Positions 22,208 through 35,671 of a DNA stretch of 64,000 nucleotides are shown here, piece by piece. Numbering within the stretch: position 1 is the stretch's first letter; every line of letters starts with the position of its first letter. Under the pieces are notes generated by a model that was given only the letters and a program-made list of their open reading frames with translations, was not told where the DNA came from and did not search any database. Both the position numbers and the translations under genes were made by a program. This DNA comes from Bathynomus jamesi (taxonomy: Eukaryota > Arthropoda > Malacostraca > Isopoda > Cirolanidae), in NCBI GenBank assembly GCA_023014485.1, contig JAJOZX010002576.1, positions 570,858 to 634,857 of the forward strand, read 5' to 3'.

Positions 22208-22845
22208 CGGATGACCTTCAAATATGTACACGAGATTGCGGAAATTTAAAATCATTAAAATTTACTGTACGAATTTTTTAACTTGATTTGAACATGAAAA
22301 AATTAAAATTTCACATCTGAACATATTTTACAGGAAACTGTTCCGGATATATTGCAATTAATTTTCGCAGGTCTCTCTCTCTCTGTCCGCACTTATACAA
22401 ATAACATTTGAAACATAAATTTAATTACGTACAAACTTTGTCAGATGCTTATCGGACACGAGATAATTTCCAGAAAGTTTTATTGAATACATTCCATGAT
22501 TTAAAATTCTATCTCGTATATTTATTTTAAAATTATTTTATAATAAAAATATTAATTAGAAATGAAATATGGCGTAATATAGTATGTCGTTTTTGTCCTT
22601 CTTAAATGGCTGATCTCTGTTACTCCTACAATCATTCATATATAAGATAGGGTGATTATTTAAGCTACATTCTCAAAAATTACTTAAAAATCACTGGATT
22701 ACCTTATTTGCGTGAAACTTGGTATGGTTATTGTGAAAGGATGTGAGTTTTACTTACAAGTTCACAATAAGCTCAAAGTTTCCGCCTCTTTGACAAATTA
22801 CGTGACAAATCCGGACCGTGTAATTTCTTCTTATGATATTATTAC

Positions 22846-23068
22846 CAGAGCTGGGCACTTGCGGCATATTTTGCGGTACTGCGGTACTGCGGTACTACCA
22901 AACTACCAAACCGGGACCGCATAACGCAGTACCGCAAAGGATCGCTGAAAGTACCGCAGTACCGCTACAGCATTCAAATTTCCGCGTACCGGTTTGGTAC
23001 CGGTTTGGTAGTTTGGTAGTACCGCAGTACCGCAGTACCGCAAAATATGCCGCAAGTGCCCAGCTCTG
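22846..23068. mobile_element. hAT MITE with perfect TSD
   Basis: CAGAGCTGGGCACTTGCGGC at the left is an exact inverted match to the right end, and ATTATTAC is duplicated at 22838-22845 and 23069-23076. The arms are built of short repeats of GCGGTACT and ACCAAACT. There is no coding capacity. Confidence 0.92.
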
Positions 23069-23205
23069 ATTATTACTACTCCAACGTTTCGGTGGAAATG
23101 GATCGGGTTTCACGTTCAGCTGCTGCTATTATAGCGATCCAATGTCCTGGGCTTTTCTTTGAAGACCCTCTCTTTTAGGTATCCCCATAAGAAGATAATA
23201 ATAGT

Positions 23206-23285
23206 GGTGTTTGGGACAGTTTAACCTCCTTCGTAATGGAAGTGGTCATGTGACGGAGGGGATCTACAAGTTTACGTGGTAACCA
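23206..23285 (-). mobile_element. SINE-3 fragment
   Basis: TTTAACCTCCTTCGTAATGG and GTCATGTGACGGAGGGG match the 3' body of SINE-3 on the minus strand. Confidence 0.65.
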
Positions 23286-23654
23286 AACTACGGTTTACGA
23301 TACACCATCTTAACACAAAAATTGGGTCGAGGATCGTACGCTGCAATCGTGATAAAGAAATCAAACTGGGGCCGGATTCGCTAGGTAATTTCTCAAAGGA
23401 GAAATACTTCGAGTATATTATGTTTCTGTACCATCCTTCCACAATAATCGTGCCAGTTTTTATAAATGCGAGGGAACCATTGAATTTTAACTAATTTTGA
23501 AACTGTATCATAATTTTAAAAATTACACTGTACTCCCTGACTGTAATTCTTTTAAATTTTTCCTTAAAATATAAATTTGAATTTTTTTTTTTTAAATTTT
23601 GAAATAATGCAGAAATTATGAAATGACGTAATGCAAATTTTTATGTTATGGCAG

Positions 23655-23725
23655 CGTTAATTATTATTATTATTATTATTATTATTGTTAATATTATTAT
23701 TATTGTTATTATTATTATTTACAAT
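23655..23725. repeat. (ATT)n microsatellite
   Basis: Imperfect ATT array. Confidence 0.92.
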
Positions 23726-24266
23726 GTTCTGTAGTAAATATAACTTTAATTCTCCTTTATAAGTATGAATTAGTCATTCTAATTAGCAAAGACAAGGTGT
23801 TATTATCGTATCCCATACATATGCATTATGTGCCTCAAGTAATGCATACAGGATCTAACGAAGATCATTTCACTCTCATGACTATATATAGCTATTTGAC
23901 GATTCGGGACGAAGTCTGAAAGACGCGGCACTACAGCAATGGCAAGCACGTCTTGCATACATTCTCACTTCTGTATGTGCAGCTAAAGGAAGATTCGTTA
24001 ACTCGTATAAGCAATCAGCCATCATTAACATTCCTGAACATGCTTCTCTCTCTGCCTTTGAACGCTGTTCTTTCATTGTGTTTCAGTCCTTTGCTCTCAT
24101 TTGTCAGTATCACAAGCCAAAAGGATGAGAGACGCTATAATCTTCTTCAGCTCTCTCCTGTATTAGTGTAATTTAGTCTGCGTACATTCATAGTATTGAC
24201 ACTTGTCCAAAATAACTTCTAAGTATGGTATTACAATAATATATACAGTATATATATATATATATA

Positions 24267-25190
24267 CAGGGTGGGCGGAAAGTAGCTCCCTATTTTGGAT
24301 TGGTAAAAAAATACGTATATTATCCATTTATTTCAGAAGAAATAATATGAAAAGGTAGGCATACATGGTAGGTTTTCTCTAAAATTCAATGTGGGCTCCA
24401 ACTCTTTCCACCAGCTTCTGGAGCCGCCCAGGAATGGCGTCCACTGACTTTAGCAGGAACTCCGGCGGGATGGAGGACATGACTTCCCGAATTCGGTCCA
24501 ACAGTTCTTCCAATGTCCTCGGTTTGGTGCGGTAGACTTCTTCCTTTACCCACCCCCAAAGAAAGAAGTCGCACGGTGTCAAGTCGGGGCTCCTGGCTGG
24601 CCATTGATGTGGACCACGACGACCCATCCAACGCCCAGGGAAGTGGGCATCCAGCCACTCACGGACAACAAGAGCGAAGTGCGGAGGGGCGCCATCTTGC
24701 ATAAATATCAGATCGTCGATGTTCTCCCATGTGCTGACAACCGGCCAGACCTCGTTTCGCAACATAGCAAGGTACCGCTCAGCATTCATGGTGTTGCGCA
24801 GAAGGAATGGCCCACAACCTGATCTGAGGTCATACCACACCACACCGTTACACTGAACCGATTCTGCCGTTTTTCAGCGGTAACCGTGCGACTTCTTTCT
24901 TTGGGGGTGGGTAAAGGAAGAAGTCTACCGCACCAAACCGAGGACATTGGAAGAACTGGAGGACCGAATTCGGGAAGTCATGTCCTCCATCCCGCCGGAG
25001 TTCCTGCTAAAGTCAGTGGACGCCATTCCTGGGCGGCTCCAGAAGCTGGTGGAAAGAGTTGGAGCCCACATTGAATTTTAGAGAAAACCTACCATGTATG
25101 TCTACCTTTTCATATTATTGTTTCTGAAATAATTGAATAATATACGTATTTTTTTACCAATCCAAAATAGGGAGCTACTTTCCGCCCACC

Positions 25191-25193
<3 letters not shown>
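24267..25193 (-). mobile_element. Foldback mariner-like element
   Basis: The element starts CAGGGTGGGCGGAAAGTAGC and ends with its inverted copy, sits between TA dinucleotides, and lies in (TA)n on both sides. The inverted arms are not short TIRs. They are two 311-bp copies (24267-24577 and 24883-25193) that include the transposase 3' coding end, separated by a 305-bp loop. The whole unit is 927 bp. Arms of exactly equal length containing coding sequence imply an inverted duplication of the 3' end replacing the 5' half. Confidence 0.92.
24379..24843 (-). pseudogene. Mariner-like transposase, C-terminal two-thirds (DD41D spacing)
   Basis: The 154-residue frame has FMQDGAPPHFALVVREWLDA with the second catalytic Asp and then ARSPDLTPCDFFLWGWV. 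The spacing to the Asp in PCDFF is 41 residues, as in the DD41D group of IS630/Tc1/mariner elements. The first catalytic Asp and the N-terminal DNA-binding region are missing, replaced by the inverted copy of the 3' end. It still has an open frame ending at the native stop, so the foldback formed recently, but it cannot encode an active enzyme. Confidence 0.9.

Positions 25194-25231
<38 letters not shown>
25194..25231. repeat. (TA)n microsatellite
   Basis: Right part of the TA array into which the foldback mariner inserted; the left part is 24240-24266. Confidence 0.95.
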
Positions 25232-25232
<1 letters not shown>

Positions 25233-25921
25233 CCTAAGAGAAACTGTTATCCCGGTCCTATACTATATTACTGTAATAAGGTATTCATATATTTATGTTA
25301 GTCTTTTACCAAATTTTCTTTCATGCAAAGTTATTCACTAGTTGTGATTTTAAAGAAATTGTGAAAATTCAGCTATAACCGCCATAATTTGAAGATTTTT
25401 ATAATATTTCCTTATTAAAGAAATTAATAAAAAAAAAACAATTTATACTTTTGTCTACGAACTTCAGTGGACTGATTTCTTCCATCATTATTTAATCTTT
25501 TCAAAGTAATTCAACATTAAGATCCATTTCTGTTTGCTCATAATGTGACAGAATGGAGTAAAGACGGTGTAATCAGATTGCTTCTTGATAAAAAGTAACT
25601 CTTTTACGCATAGCTGAGAGAGAGAGATGGAACACATTAATTAAATGTAACATAGTTTATTTACAGTACACGAATCTATCTTTTGATCGAAAACCTTTCT
25701 GGACCATAGAAGATATAGTTCTATGAATGATTCAAACCCATTCATTTATATCACGTGTTTAAGTGTGAAATTTATTTCATGGAGTTACATCTACATTAAC
25801 ACTCATACAGTGTTGAATACCTTGGTCAGGTGTCTCTTGTGCAACTTATAGTTTCAGCAGTTGTATAAGTTTGGTAGTATTTTTACATTTGGTACATTCA
25901 AATTATTACTCCTACTTTAAG

Positions 25922-26156
25922 CAGCGAGTTGACAAAGTAAATAGATAATTTGGGGTATTTTTTCCCTAGTTTTTGATTTGATAATAAAAGTCAATGAATA
26001 ATAACAGACTTATTGAATCAATATATTTAGAATCGTGTTGCTTTCCCCTTTGTATTACGTAAAGATGACACGCGTTTTGGCATTCCATTGATGAACTTTG
26101 TCATTTGTTCTTAATGACAATCATCGTGGTGTCTATATTTTTTTGTCAACCTTCTG
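25922..26156 (-). mobile_element. Tc1-like relic, copy 2
   Basis: Same family as 21976-22207, with ends containing GTTGACAAAGTAAATAGATA and an inverted counterpart. More diverged. Confidence 0.6.
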
Positions 26157-26569
26157 TGCAATATCATATCTGCTAAGAGGTAATAAAACATCATCTGAAT
26201 TCAGAGTCCACATACGTGTTCTCCATACACAGGACAACAGCGAAAGAGACATTGTAATGAAGTTCAAGATATCCAAAGAAGCAACTTAGCTACCTTCGAA
26301 AACAAGGTTCACCTAGACTAACTACTGAAGCTGGGATCTCATTATTCAGAGACTCTCCTTCGCAAATCACTTTAAACAGCTCCAGAAAGATGTGAGGTTT
26401 GTCGGGGGAACCATGGAAAATTGCTGTAAGCATGTTAACTATGAAAAGAAGGCTTCAAGGACAAAAATTGGCGTGATGGCTGGAATATATTTTGAGGTGA
26501 TAACACCAAATTGAACTGTTTGGACAAGAAAGGCAACATTTTTTTTTATATGCAGGAAGGAGGGGCCAA

Positions 26570-27340
26570 GAGTGAATGCCTGCAAAAGCGCCCCCACCCC
26601 CCGGGCCCCCCCATAGAGGAAGAAGAGAGCTAAAATCAAGGTCCAGTGTTTTTGAGATGTCTGGACACTGCGTTTGAAAGATTGGAGGTCATATACAAGG
26701 GGAAAGATTAGATTAAGGAAGAGTGTTCCAGAGTTGACCGGTTGAGTAGATGAAAGATTGAAAATACCAATTAATCCTTTCGTTAGAGAATTGGACAGAA
26801 AAGGAATGAGAATGTGTAAAAAATCTGGTACTGCGTGTTCTCCTTAACCCTTTAACGATGGATGGTACCTTAAGGTCCACCAGAAATAATAATATAAATT
26901 GTACTACAATGCCTCGTTTCTATAAATGTTTCTACGTGTTTATATATAGATGTCATTTAGTTGTCGGGAAAGGAACCCAAAATTTGTATCATTTCAGTGA
27001 CTAGTTACTAAAATATTTAGTTTCAATAACAATAAAAACTATACGTTCTGGTAATAGAGTGACCGCATACGCTGCGGACTCGTCCGTAAATGGTTAAAGG
27101 AGGAGGCATGCAGTTAGAGAGTTCAGAAGAGCAGTGTCCGTTATAATAGCGATAGTAAAGAGAGTGAGGCAACATCGCGTCGAAGAGAGAGGGATTGAAG
27201 ACAGTGAGTAAGAGGCGGGGAATTGATGAGACGAAAAACCTTTGATTCCACCCGGTCAAGTACGGCTGTGTGGGTTGAGCCGCCCCACATGAGGTAGTCA
27301 CACATACTCAATCTAACTGTATTAGTAAGACTAAGAGGCA
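26570..27340 (-). pseudogene. LINE-B reverse transcriptase C-terminal region
   Basis: Minus-strand frames read SMCDYLMWGGSTHTAVLDRV, then FRLINSPPLTHCLQSLSLRR, then YYRYYNGHCSSELSNCMPPP. This order is conserved in the C-terminal part of a widespread arthropod non-LTR polyprotein family. The frame shifts between 27141 and 27300, and a piggyBac-like MITE interrupts it at 26848-27093. A second copy of the 3' part lies at 33.69-34.03 kb. Confidence 0.83.
26848..27093. mobile_element. piggyBac-like MITE (TTAA)
   Basis: TTAA flanks both sides (26844-26847 and 27094-27097). The inward ends CCCTTTAACGATGG and CCATTTACGGACG are imperfect inverted repeats. Removing it restores the LINE-B sequence around TCTCCTTAAAGG. 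Confidence 0.75.
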
Positions 27341-27369
27341 TGGTGGTGGTTCGTTTCTGGTATAGCGTT

Positions 27370-28242
27370 GCTTTTATGATATACTTGAATCAATTCAAAT
27401 TTGAAGTTTTCCATAAGCCTTCAAATAATAACTCTTATGTGCATTTTTATTCTGACCATCATCCCTCGATTAAATCCTCTATTTTCTCTACTGTGTTTCT
27501 TAGAGTATTAAGAGTTGTCAGTCCTAAATTTTTAGATTCCGAGTTATGCAATATCATGAATATTGGTACTAAATTATGTTATCCTATTTTATTTCTAGAT
27601 AACTGCCTTAGGAAAGCTAAGAATAGGTATTAGGTAGTGTAATTGTAAATGAATTTGAGCGTAAAAGTATCCTTAGCCTACCTTATCATGTAAATTTTCA
27701 TTATCTTCCGACTTTACTTAAAACAATTGGTATCAACGTAGTCTTTAAGTATAATAATACTATCAAATCTCGCCTAATAAAGAATAGCCCGGATAATGCA
27801 GTTGGCTGTGTGTATTCGATCGGATGTACACAGTGTAACTCAGTCTATATAGATCAAACGGGAAAAATTTTAGATATTAGGGTAAAACAGCATAATTAAG
27901 CGTGTAGAACAGCAAATAATTATAATGTATTGTTTAACCATATGTACAGATGTAATCATAGTATCAAGTGGGATAGTTCTAAAGCGCTCGTTAAAAACAC
28001 AGATATAATTGAAAGGAATATCCTTGAATGTACATTCATCCATTTTAAAAATAACTTCACTAACAGTGTGGGAATGTATAAAACTAACAATAGCTTGTTA
28101 AAATGTCTTTTGCCTTTAATCAACGTTTGTATTATGTGCTAATCTCTTTTATTTCTCTGTTCCATTGTTCATATGTATATATTTTCGTCACCTTGCCTTC
28201 TCCCTTCATTTCCTGACGAGGTGTAGTGCTCAATACACAAAA
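27370..28242 (+). pseudogene. Penelope-like element 1 (RT tail and GIY-YIG domain)
   Basis: The first frame has NQFKFEVFHKPSNNNSYVHF and YSDHHPSIKSSIFSTVFLRV, the region following the RT core of Penelope-like elements. After frame changes the GIY-YIG endonuclease follows around 27800-27900: VYSIGCTQCNSVYIDQTGK, with the usual G of YIGQTG replaced by D, then ILDIRVKQHN with the catalytic-type Arg. The C-terminal stretch DIIERNILEC carries the expected Glu. A stop follows RVKQHN. The 5' part is missing. The 3' untranslated part includes CTGACGAGGTGTAG, a possible decayed hammerhead. Confidence 0.85.
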
Positions 28243-28468
28243 GACCTTGGAATAATTTTTTCTTTTCCTAGTGAGTTTGCATCATTCATTCATTTCACGT
28301 GTTTAATTGTGAAATTCATCCCATATATATATATATAATTGTTTTACAACTATACATAACCCCTGGGGATGCATGATTTTTTTTAGATAATTTTGCTGAC
28401 ATTTAAATTAACGTAAATAATTTAATGATTTCCATTAGTTACTTGAAAGCACGATTGACAAAAACGCA

Positions 28469-30254
<1,786 letters not shown>

Positions 30255-30566
30255 GTAATTTTCGTAGTTGTCGCCCTATTTCCGTATTGCAAACTTCAAG
30301 TAAAGCATTTGAAAAAATCGTGTACAATAAACGTACTAAATTCTTAATCAAATACGATATTTTAACTAAAACACAGTTTAGGTTTAGAGGTGAATATATA
30401 ACGGAAGATGCCAGAAACACGCAGTTAGAAAATGTCTATCAGAATTTAAACAGCAAAAAACACTGCCTTGATCTTCCTCCACTTGTCCAAAGCACTTGAT
30501 ACATTTTCGCATGAAATCTTATTGAATAAACTTTACATATACGGAATAAGAGGAAATATCCATCCT

Positions 30567-30690
30567 GGATCTTTTCCGTTTCATGTACTGGTTCCGATTT
30601 TGTTGAAAATAAGATATTTAATGTAAATATCTACATTAAATATCTTATTTTCAACAAAATCGGAAACAGTACATGAAACGGAAAAGATCC
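30567..30690. mobile_element. Perfect palindrome with GGATC...GATCC ends
   Basis: Arms of about 60 bp run from GGATCTTTTCCGTTTCATG to its complement, with hardly any loop (TAAATATCTACATTAAATAT centre). AATATCC lies at 30555-30561 and 30691-30697. It interrupts LINE-C between codons for GIRGN and ILDWF. Confidence 0.88.
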
Positions 30691-30983
30691 AATATCCTCG
30701 ATTGGTTTAAATCATATGTCAAATTGTCATCAGTACATCAAATTAAAAGTTAATTTAATTTATCTGACAAGGTGATGTTAACTAGTGGAGTTTCACAAGG
30801 ATCTATTCTTGGTCCATTACTATTTCTAATTCACGTGAACGATTTTCATCTCTTAACCACATTAAATTGCGTACAATACGCAGATCATACCACGCTTACT
30901 TCGTCCCATCATAAAGCAGACTCTGATTAATGAAACAAACAGGTAATTAGAAAATGTATAAATGAATCTGTGCTATAAACTTT

Positions 30984-31450
30984 GGATCAATCCCAGAATA
31001 GGCACCTGAAATCATTTTTAGGTGCTTAATCTGGGATTGAGGAGAAAAAAATATAAACAGTTTTTAGAGATATAATTTCATTGTTTTTATCAATATTTGA
31101 AAAAATCAACTCTAACCTAACTTAACCTAACCTAACCTAATCTTTTGCTATATCTTCTATACCAATTTATGTGGCAAGATAGATTTGCTTCAGATGGATT
31201 AAAAAATATTCGGGTTCATATTGCAGGAATTTATATCTAAAATTTTTCTTTATTCATTAAACCACTTTAAACCTTTTATAACTTTGCCTTTATTACATTT
31301 GTAATAAACTTTGTATAAACAATAAATTTTGTAATCATCAGGTTTTTTTTTATTTAATTCCTTGCAAGGTGCCTATTCTGGGATTGAGGTTGAACGCAGG
31401 TGCTTCATCTGGGATTGAGGTACATCAGGTGCCTATTCTGGGATTGACCC
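30984..31450. mobile_element. GGATC-type palindromic element with (CCTAA)n core and 8-bp TSD
   Basis: Starts GGATCAATCCCAGAATAGGC and ends with the inverted GGGTCAATCCCAGAATAGGC. TAAACTTT is duplicated at 30976-30983 and 31451-31458. Sub-repeats of TTCTGGGATTGAGG occur several times near the right end. A (CCTAA)n-like tract sits in the middle (31111-31143). Inserted in LINE-C. Confidence 0.88.
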
Positions 31451-32107
31451 TAAACTTTTATTGAACCTGACAAAGTTATCTTATATGATCATTACCACAA
31501 AACGTATTAATGCAAACTGTCAAATAAAAAAATAAAATTGGGAATACTACTCTTGCAAGGGTGAATGAGGTTAAAGTACTCGGCATTAATTTAGACAAAA
31601 AACTAAATTGTAAAAGTCATGTACAACATCCCAAATCCAAAATATTAAGATTTCTCTTCATATTATTTAAACTAAAAAAGACCCTTCCTCAAAACGCACT
31701 CCTTATCCTATATTATTTTCCTTCATCCATCCACATTTATTATATTGTATTACAACATGTGGTAGCTCAAAGAAATATACAAAACAACCTTTGGAAGTAA
31801 TTCATAAAACCTGTTTGCGAACTCTCTCGAATAATGACAACAGACAAATTCACACTTCTCCAATGTTTAAAGAAATAAATATTTTAAAACTAAATTACAT
31901 ACAAATTCATTGTTGCTGTCAATATGTTCAAAGTTATCAATGAAAAATCAACATACATCACCCATTCAAAGAGCAATCACCCCTCAATCAAATACACCAT
32001 AGTTATAACACCAATCTGTCCAGTGATATTATACACAAACCTAACTATACAATAGAAACAGCAGGAAATGCATTCTCTTTCAAAGGAGCAAATGTAGGGA
32101 AATGCCG

Positions 32108-32565
32108 GGTCCGGACAAAAGTCCCCTAGGACAAAAGCCCCTTAGGACAAAAGGCCCCTAGGACAAAAGCCCCCTAGACAAATTGCTGGGTAGGGCAAGT
32201 CAGGTGTGACATCTAATCTGAAAAGATCAGAGATATTTAGGTGAAATAACCAATATTAACCTGTTATGTTAATTGAATGCCCAGTTAGGTCAACTGAATG
32301 CCCAGTTAGGTCAACTGAATGCCAGGTTAGGTCAACTGTACGCCCTTGATGATTGGTTAGGTTAAGTTGTGATATTTTCGTTAGTTTAAACGAAAATGAC
32401 GAGAGCCAAACTACATAAACTATAAACTATAAACTAAACTATAAACATAAACTGTAAGTAATAAAGAATAAAAATACTGATTAACACAATTATTATTATT
32501 ATTATTTTTCCTAGGGTTTTTTTGTCCTAGGGGGCTTTTGTCATAGGGGGCTTTTGTCCTACACT
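32108..32565. mobile_element. Palindromic element with GGACAAAAGCCCCCTA repeats and hairpin core, locus 3
   Basis: The left side has four tandem variants of GGACAAAAGCCCCTTA and the right side carries the complementary repeats (CTAGGGGGCTTTTGTCC). Between them, TTAATTGAATGCCCAGTTAG units are followed by GATTGGTTAGGTTAAGTTGT and ATTTTCGTTAG, the hairpin core. It interrupts LINE-C just before WNAIP. A GGAATGC-like sequence recurs imperfectly at both borders. Confidence 0.8.
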
Positions 32566-33186
32566 CATGGAATGCAATTCCCATATATATCAGGCAGGTT
32601 TCATCACTAAATGTACTTACCAAATTACTAAAAGAGCACTTCATTAGCTCCTACTGGTGTATAAGTTCACTACTGCCATTTTTACCATAGTAATGAAGTT
32701 CCCAGTTTGTAATCAACTATTTAAAATATGCTGATTTCATTAAGCACCTTTAACCCTTATTTCATAGCTTGGGTAAATTATACCTTGGTATAGTTTATCA
32801 TGGCTATGAAAGAGGTGTTTACCATTATTTCATAACTTCGGTACAATATACCTTGGAATAATTTACCATGGTTATAAAATAAGGGTTTTTCGTAATCTAT
32901 TATTTTTTTAATTAACCATCATTTATTTCTACTAAATATACAATAAATCATTTACGAGTAATTTAAAATTATGTAACTTTTGTAAACTTTATATTGTATT
33001 TATTATTATTATTGCTATAATTATTATTTTTTGTTGTCTCTATTACTATCACTCGCCATTTTCACTATATTTGTGTAATAAATAGATTAAATGCCATTAA
33101 TTTTGCCTAAAAAGCCTCCATGCTTCCAAGGATATATTCAGATGAGAGTATTGTGAATATATTAATGTCATAACAAATATCGGTAC

Positions 33187-33394
33187 TTTTGCATTATCCT
33201 CCCAACACTAATTTTTTTTTATAACGGCTAACGCCTGCGGCGGGCTGTTTTTACCGTAACCTAACCTAACCTAACCTAACCTAACCTAATACCAACACTA
33301 ATTTTTTTTATAATGGAAGGAAAATAAAGTACCATAGCCAAAACCAAACCAACATTATATAAAAAAATTAGTGTTGGGAGGATAATGCAAAATA
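33187..33394. mobile_element. Palindromic element with (CCTAA)6 centre
   Basis: Arms contain GCATTATCCTCCCAACACTA and its complement near 33368-33390. Inside is a GC-rich patch (GGCTAACGCCTGCGGCGGGC) and six CCTAA units at 33257-33290. Confidence 0.85.
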
Positions 33395-33689
33395 ACCCAA
33401 ATATCTAAAACTTGTAAAACTCTGTCACTTGTATTCTTTTTGGAATAAAGTTTTTTAGTTTTTTAATTTAGTTTTAAGTTCTCTCTCTACGATATAGTGT
33501 GAAACCATGTGCTCGCTTTCCCCCCCGTTATTATTTATTTGTTAAATTAAATAAACCAGTTACATTAAACAAAACCTTATCATTTCGAAAATTCCTTTTC
33601 TTTCATTCAAAATGTCAGTCGTGTGTTCATTGTCTCAGCCGCTTGGCCACGGGCGGCCTTATGTAGAATTCAGAATATGAATGTAAAGT

Positions 33690-34030
33690 TTTCTTTATGC
33701 AGGAAGAAGGAGCCAAGGGCGAGCGCCCGCAAAAGGGGTCCCTCCCACTACCCCATAGAAGGAGAAGGAGAGAGCTGAAATTAAAGGCCAGGGTTTTCGC
33801 GATGCCTCGACACTCTACGTTTGAAAGATTGGAAAGGGGGAGAGATGGATTGATGAAGCTTGTTCCAGAGTTGAACGGTTAAGTAGATGAAAAGTTGAGA
33901 ATACTGATGAACCCTTGCGTTAGAGATTTGGACAGAAAAGGGATAGAAGAGTGGTAGAGAAGTAGTAGCAAAAGAGTGCAAATAACGTAAATTGAACGAA
34001 TGTAAGTAACAAAATATACGAACCATTACA
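33690..34030 (-). pseudogene. LINE-B C-terminal fragment, copy 2
   Basis: The minus strand reads PFSVQISNARVHQYSQLFIY, LTVQLWNKLHQSI and PPFQSFKRRV, the LWNxLP-type terminal motif. It is collinear at the DNA level with 26.57-26.82 kb. Confidence 0.8.
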
Positions 34031-34165
34031 TAACTATTTCTGCGCATCTTGCGCAGGATTACGAGAGCCTCACCTCCAGCTCACCACGCAACACTCGGCG
34101 CTTGCGCGGCACCATCTTAGATCATGTGTTTTTTGTGTGACCAATCACGCTCCTTGATTTCTATT

Positions 34166-34481
34166 GACGTCATGTTTCCTTTGAAGGCGCTAGTCATTTC
34201 GACCATTCGCGCACTAGTAAACCTGAAACGTCACGTTTCCTTTGAAGATGCTAGTCATTTCGACCATTCGCGCACTAGTAAACCTGAAACGTCACGTTTC
34301 GTTTGAAGATGCTAGTCATTTCGACCATTCGCGCACTAGTAAACCTGAAACGTCACGTTTCCTTTGAAGATGCTAGTCATTTCAACCATTCGCGCACTAG
34401 TAAACCTGAAACGTCACGTTTCCTTTGAAGATGCTAGTCATTTCAACCATTCGCATACCAGTAAACCTGAAATGTCACGTA
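34166..34481. repeat. 61-bp minisatellite, five units
   Basis: Units contain GATGCTAGTCATTTC, ACCATTCGCGCACTAGTAAA and CCTGAAACGTCACGTTTCCT. The exact 61-bp period and few substitutions indicate recent expansion. The part GAAACGTCACGTTTC is itself a palindrome. Confidence 0.95.
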
Positions 34482-35671
34482 TTTTGTTAAGCGATTTTGT
34501 TAAGAGATCGTTGTCTCCCAACCTTATTAATTTAATTAAACAGAATAGTAATTTAAAAAATAGAGTTATTCAGATCGTTAAATAATGTAAAACAGTTATA
34601 GTTAAATATAAATTTGAGTGTAGGAAATTTACTGTGCTTTCCCAAGTATGATGAAAGAATTAAAGAAACTACGAATGGTTGCAACATGACAAATGGAAAG
34701 GAATATTCTGGAAGGCAAATATAAGAAGCGCAGCGCGGGCGGAGAAAGCATTCGATTCGTTGATTGAGAGGGAGAATTCGCAGCTAGTCATTCCTCGATT
34801 CCTTTGCAATCAGACTTGACAAGTTTAGTTTTTAAAGTAGGGCGTTGGAAATGGGGCTTACCATCACGAAGTTAATTTAATAGTTAAATTCAATAAATTT
34901 GTTCCTCTGGATAAGGAGATTTTCTGCCTAGTCCTTGAGCCATATTGTCATTATATAACGTAACGTAATTACAGTTTGATTTTAATCTGTGAACGTAAGA
35001 GTTTTTGTGTTTATTTATGTGTTTTCATCAGAGACTTATTTAGTATTTATATACGATATTTGTGCGTAGGCCCAGCTGTGGTGGAATTCAGTGAGCTATT
35101 AATTGAATATTTAAGGTGATACTAAGTGAGACCTTATAGTGAACGTAATGAAGGTGACACTTAGTTACTCTCCACATAGGTCTGAGTTTATATGAGTTAT
35201 GTACGGTGCACTTAGGCACTTAGTTTTGTGTAAATTTTGTTCATTTTTGACCACATTACCACCTTGTTCGTCGGTTACACTACCATAACCACCACCGTCG
35301 TCGTCACCTTCGGCGCCACCTTCTTCGTGAACAACTGATGAGCTACAAAACATTCACATCCTTCAGTAAATTTATACTTCTTTTTAATTGTAGTCATTTG
35401 TGTGAGGTTGCCAACTTTTAAATTTAAAAAAGACCTAAGGTTTAGGCAGGGTGGCAGACCGGTAGCATTTAAGTGGTGCCATTTGTTTATTTGCAGACTC
35501 TTATTAGCCAAATTTTGGTTCCTGAAAGACCTCCAACATGAAATCAAATTCTGTTGTCAGTTCCTATTATTAATATTTGTCATATGGACTATGGTCTGCC
35601 AATAAACTTTTGCATTTTCATTTCATTTTCATTTTCATACAAAAAAATTTCTAATTTTATTTTTAATATAA
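34482..35671. other. No recognisable feature
   Basis: No supported gene or transposon. Minus-strand frames at 35165-35547 lack recognisable domains. Confidence 0.55.

Larger units (their letters stand above)
30255..32655 (+). pseudogene. LINE-C reverse transcriptase, interrupted by three palindromes
   Basis: The plus-strand order is RPISVLQTSSKAFEKIVYNK, then DILTKTQFRFRG, a decayed DLSKALDTFSHEILLNKLYI, DWFKSYVK, SGVSQGSILGPLLFLIHVND and YADHTTL (the catalytic YADD is YADH). Further on, VKVLGINLDKKLNCKSHVQ belongs to the connection region. The end reads WNAIPIYIRQVSSLNVLTK. Insertions lie at 30567-30690, 30984-31450 and about 32108-32565. Removing them rejoins the LINE frame, for example GIRGN with ILDWF. 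It is a different family from the 19-kb LINE. Confidence 0.85.

Noticed and set aside
24886..25074. Plus-strand gene of 62 codons
   Set aside because: It is an out-of-frame reading of the inverted copy of the mariner transposase 3' end.
35165..35547. Host gene on the minus strand
   Set aside because: Frames are short and overlapping, with no recognisable domain or splice pattern.
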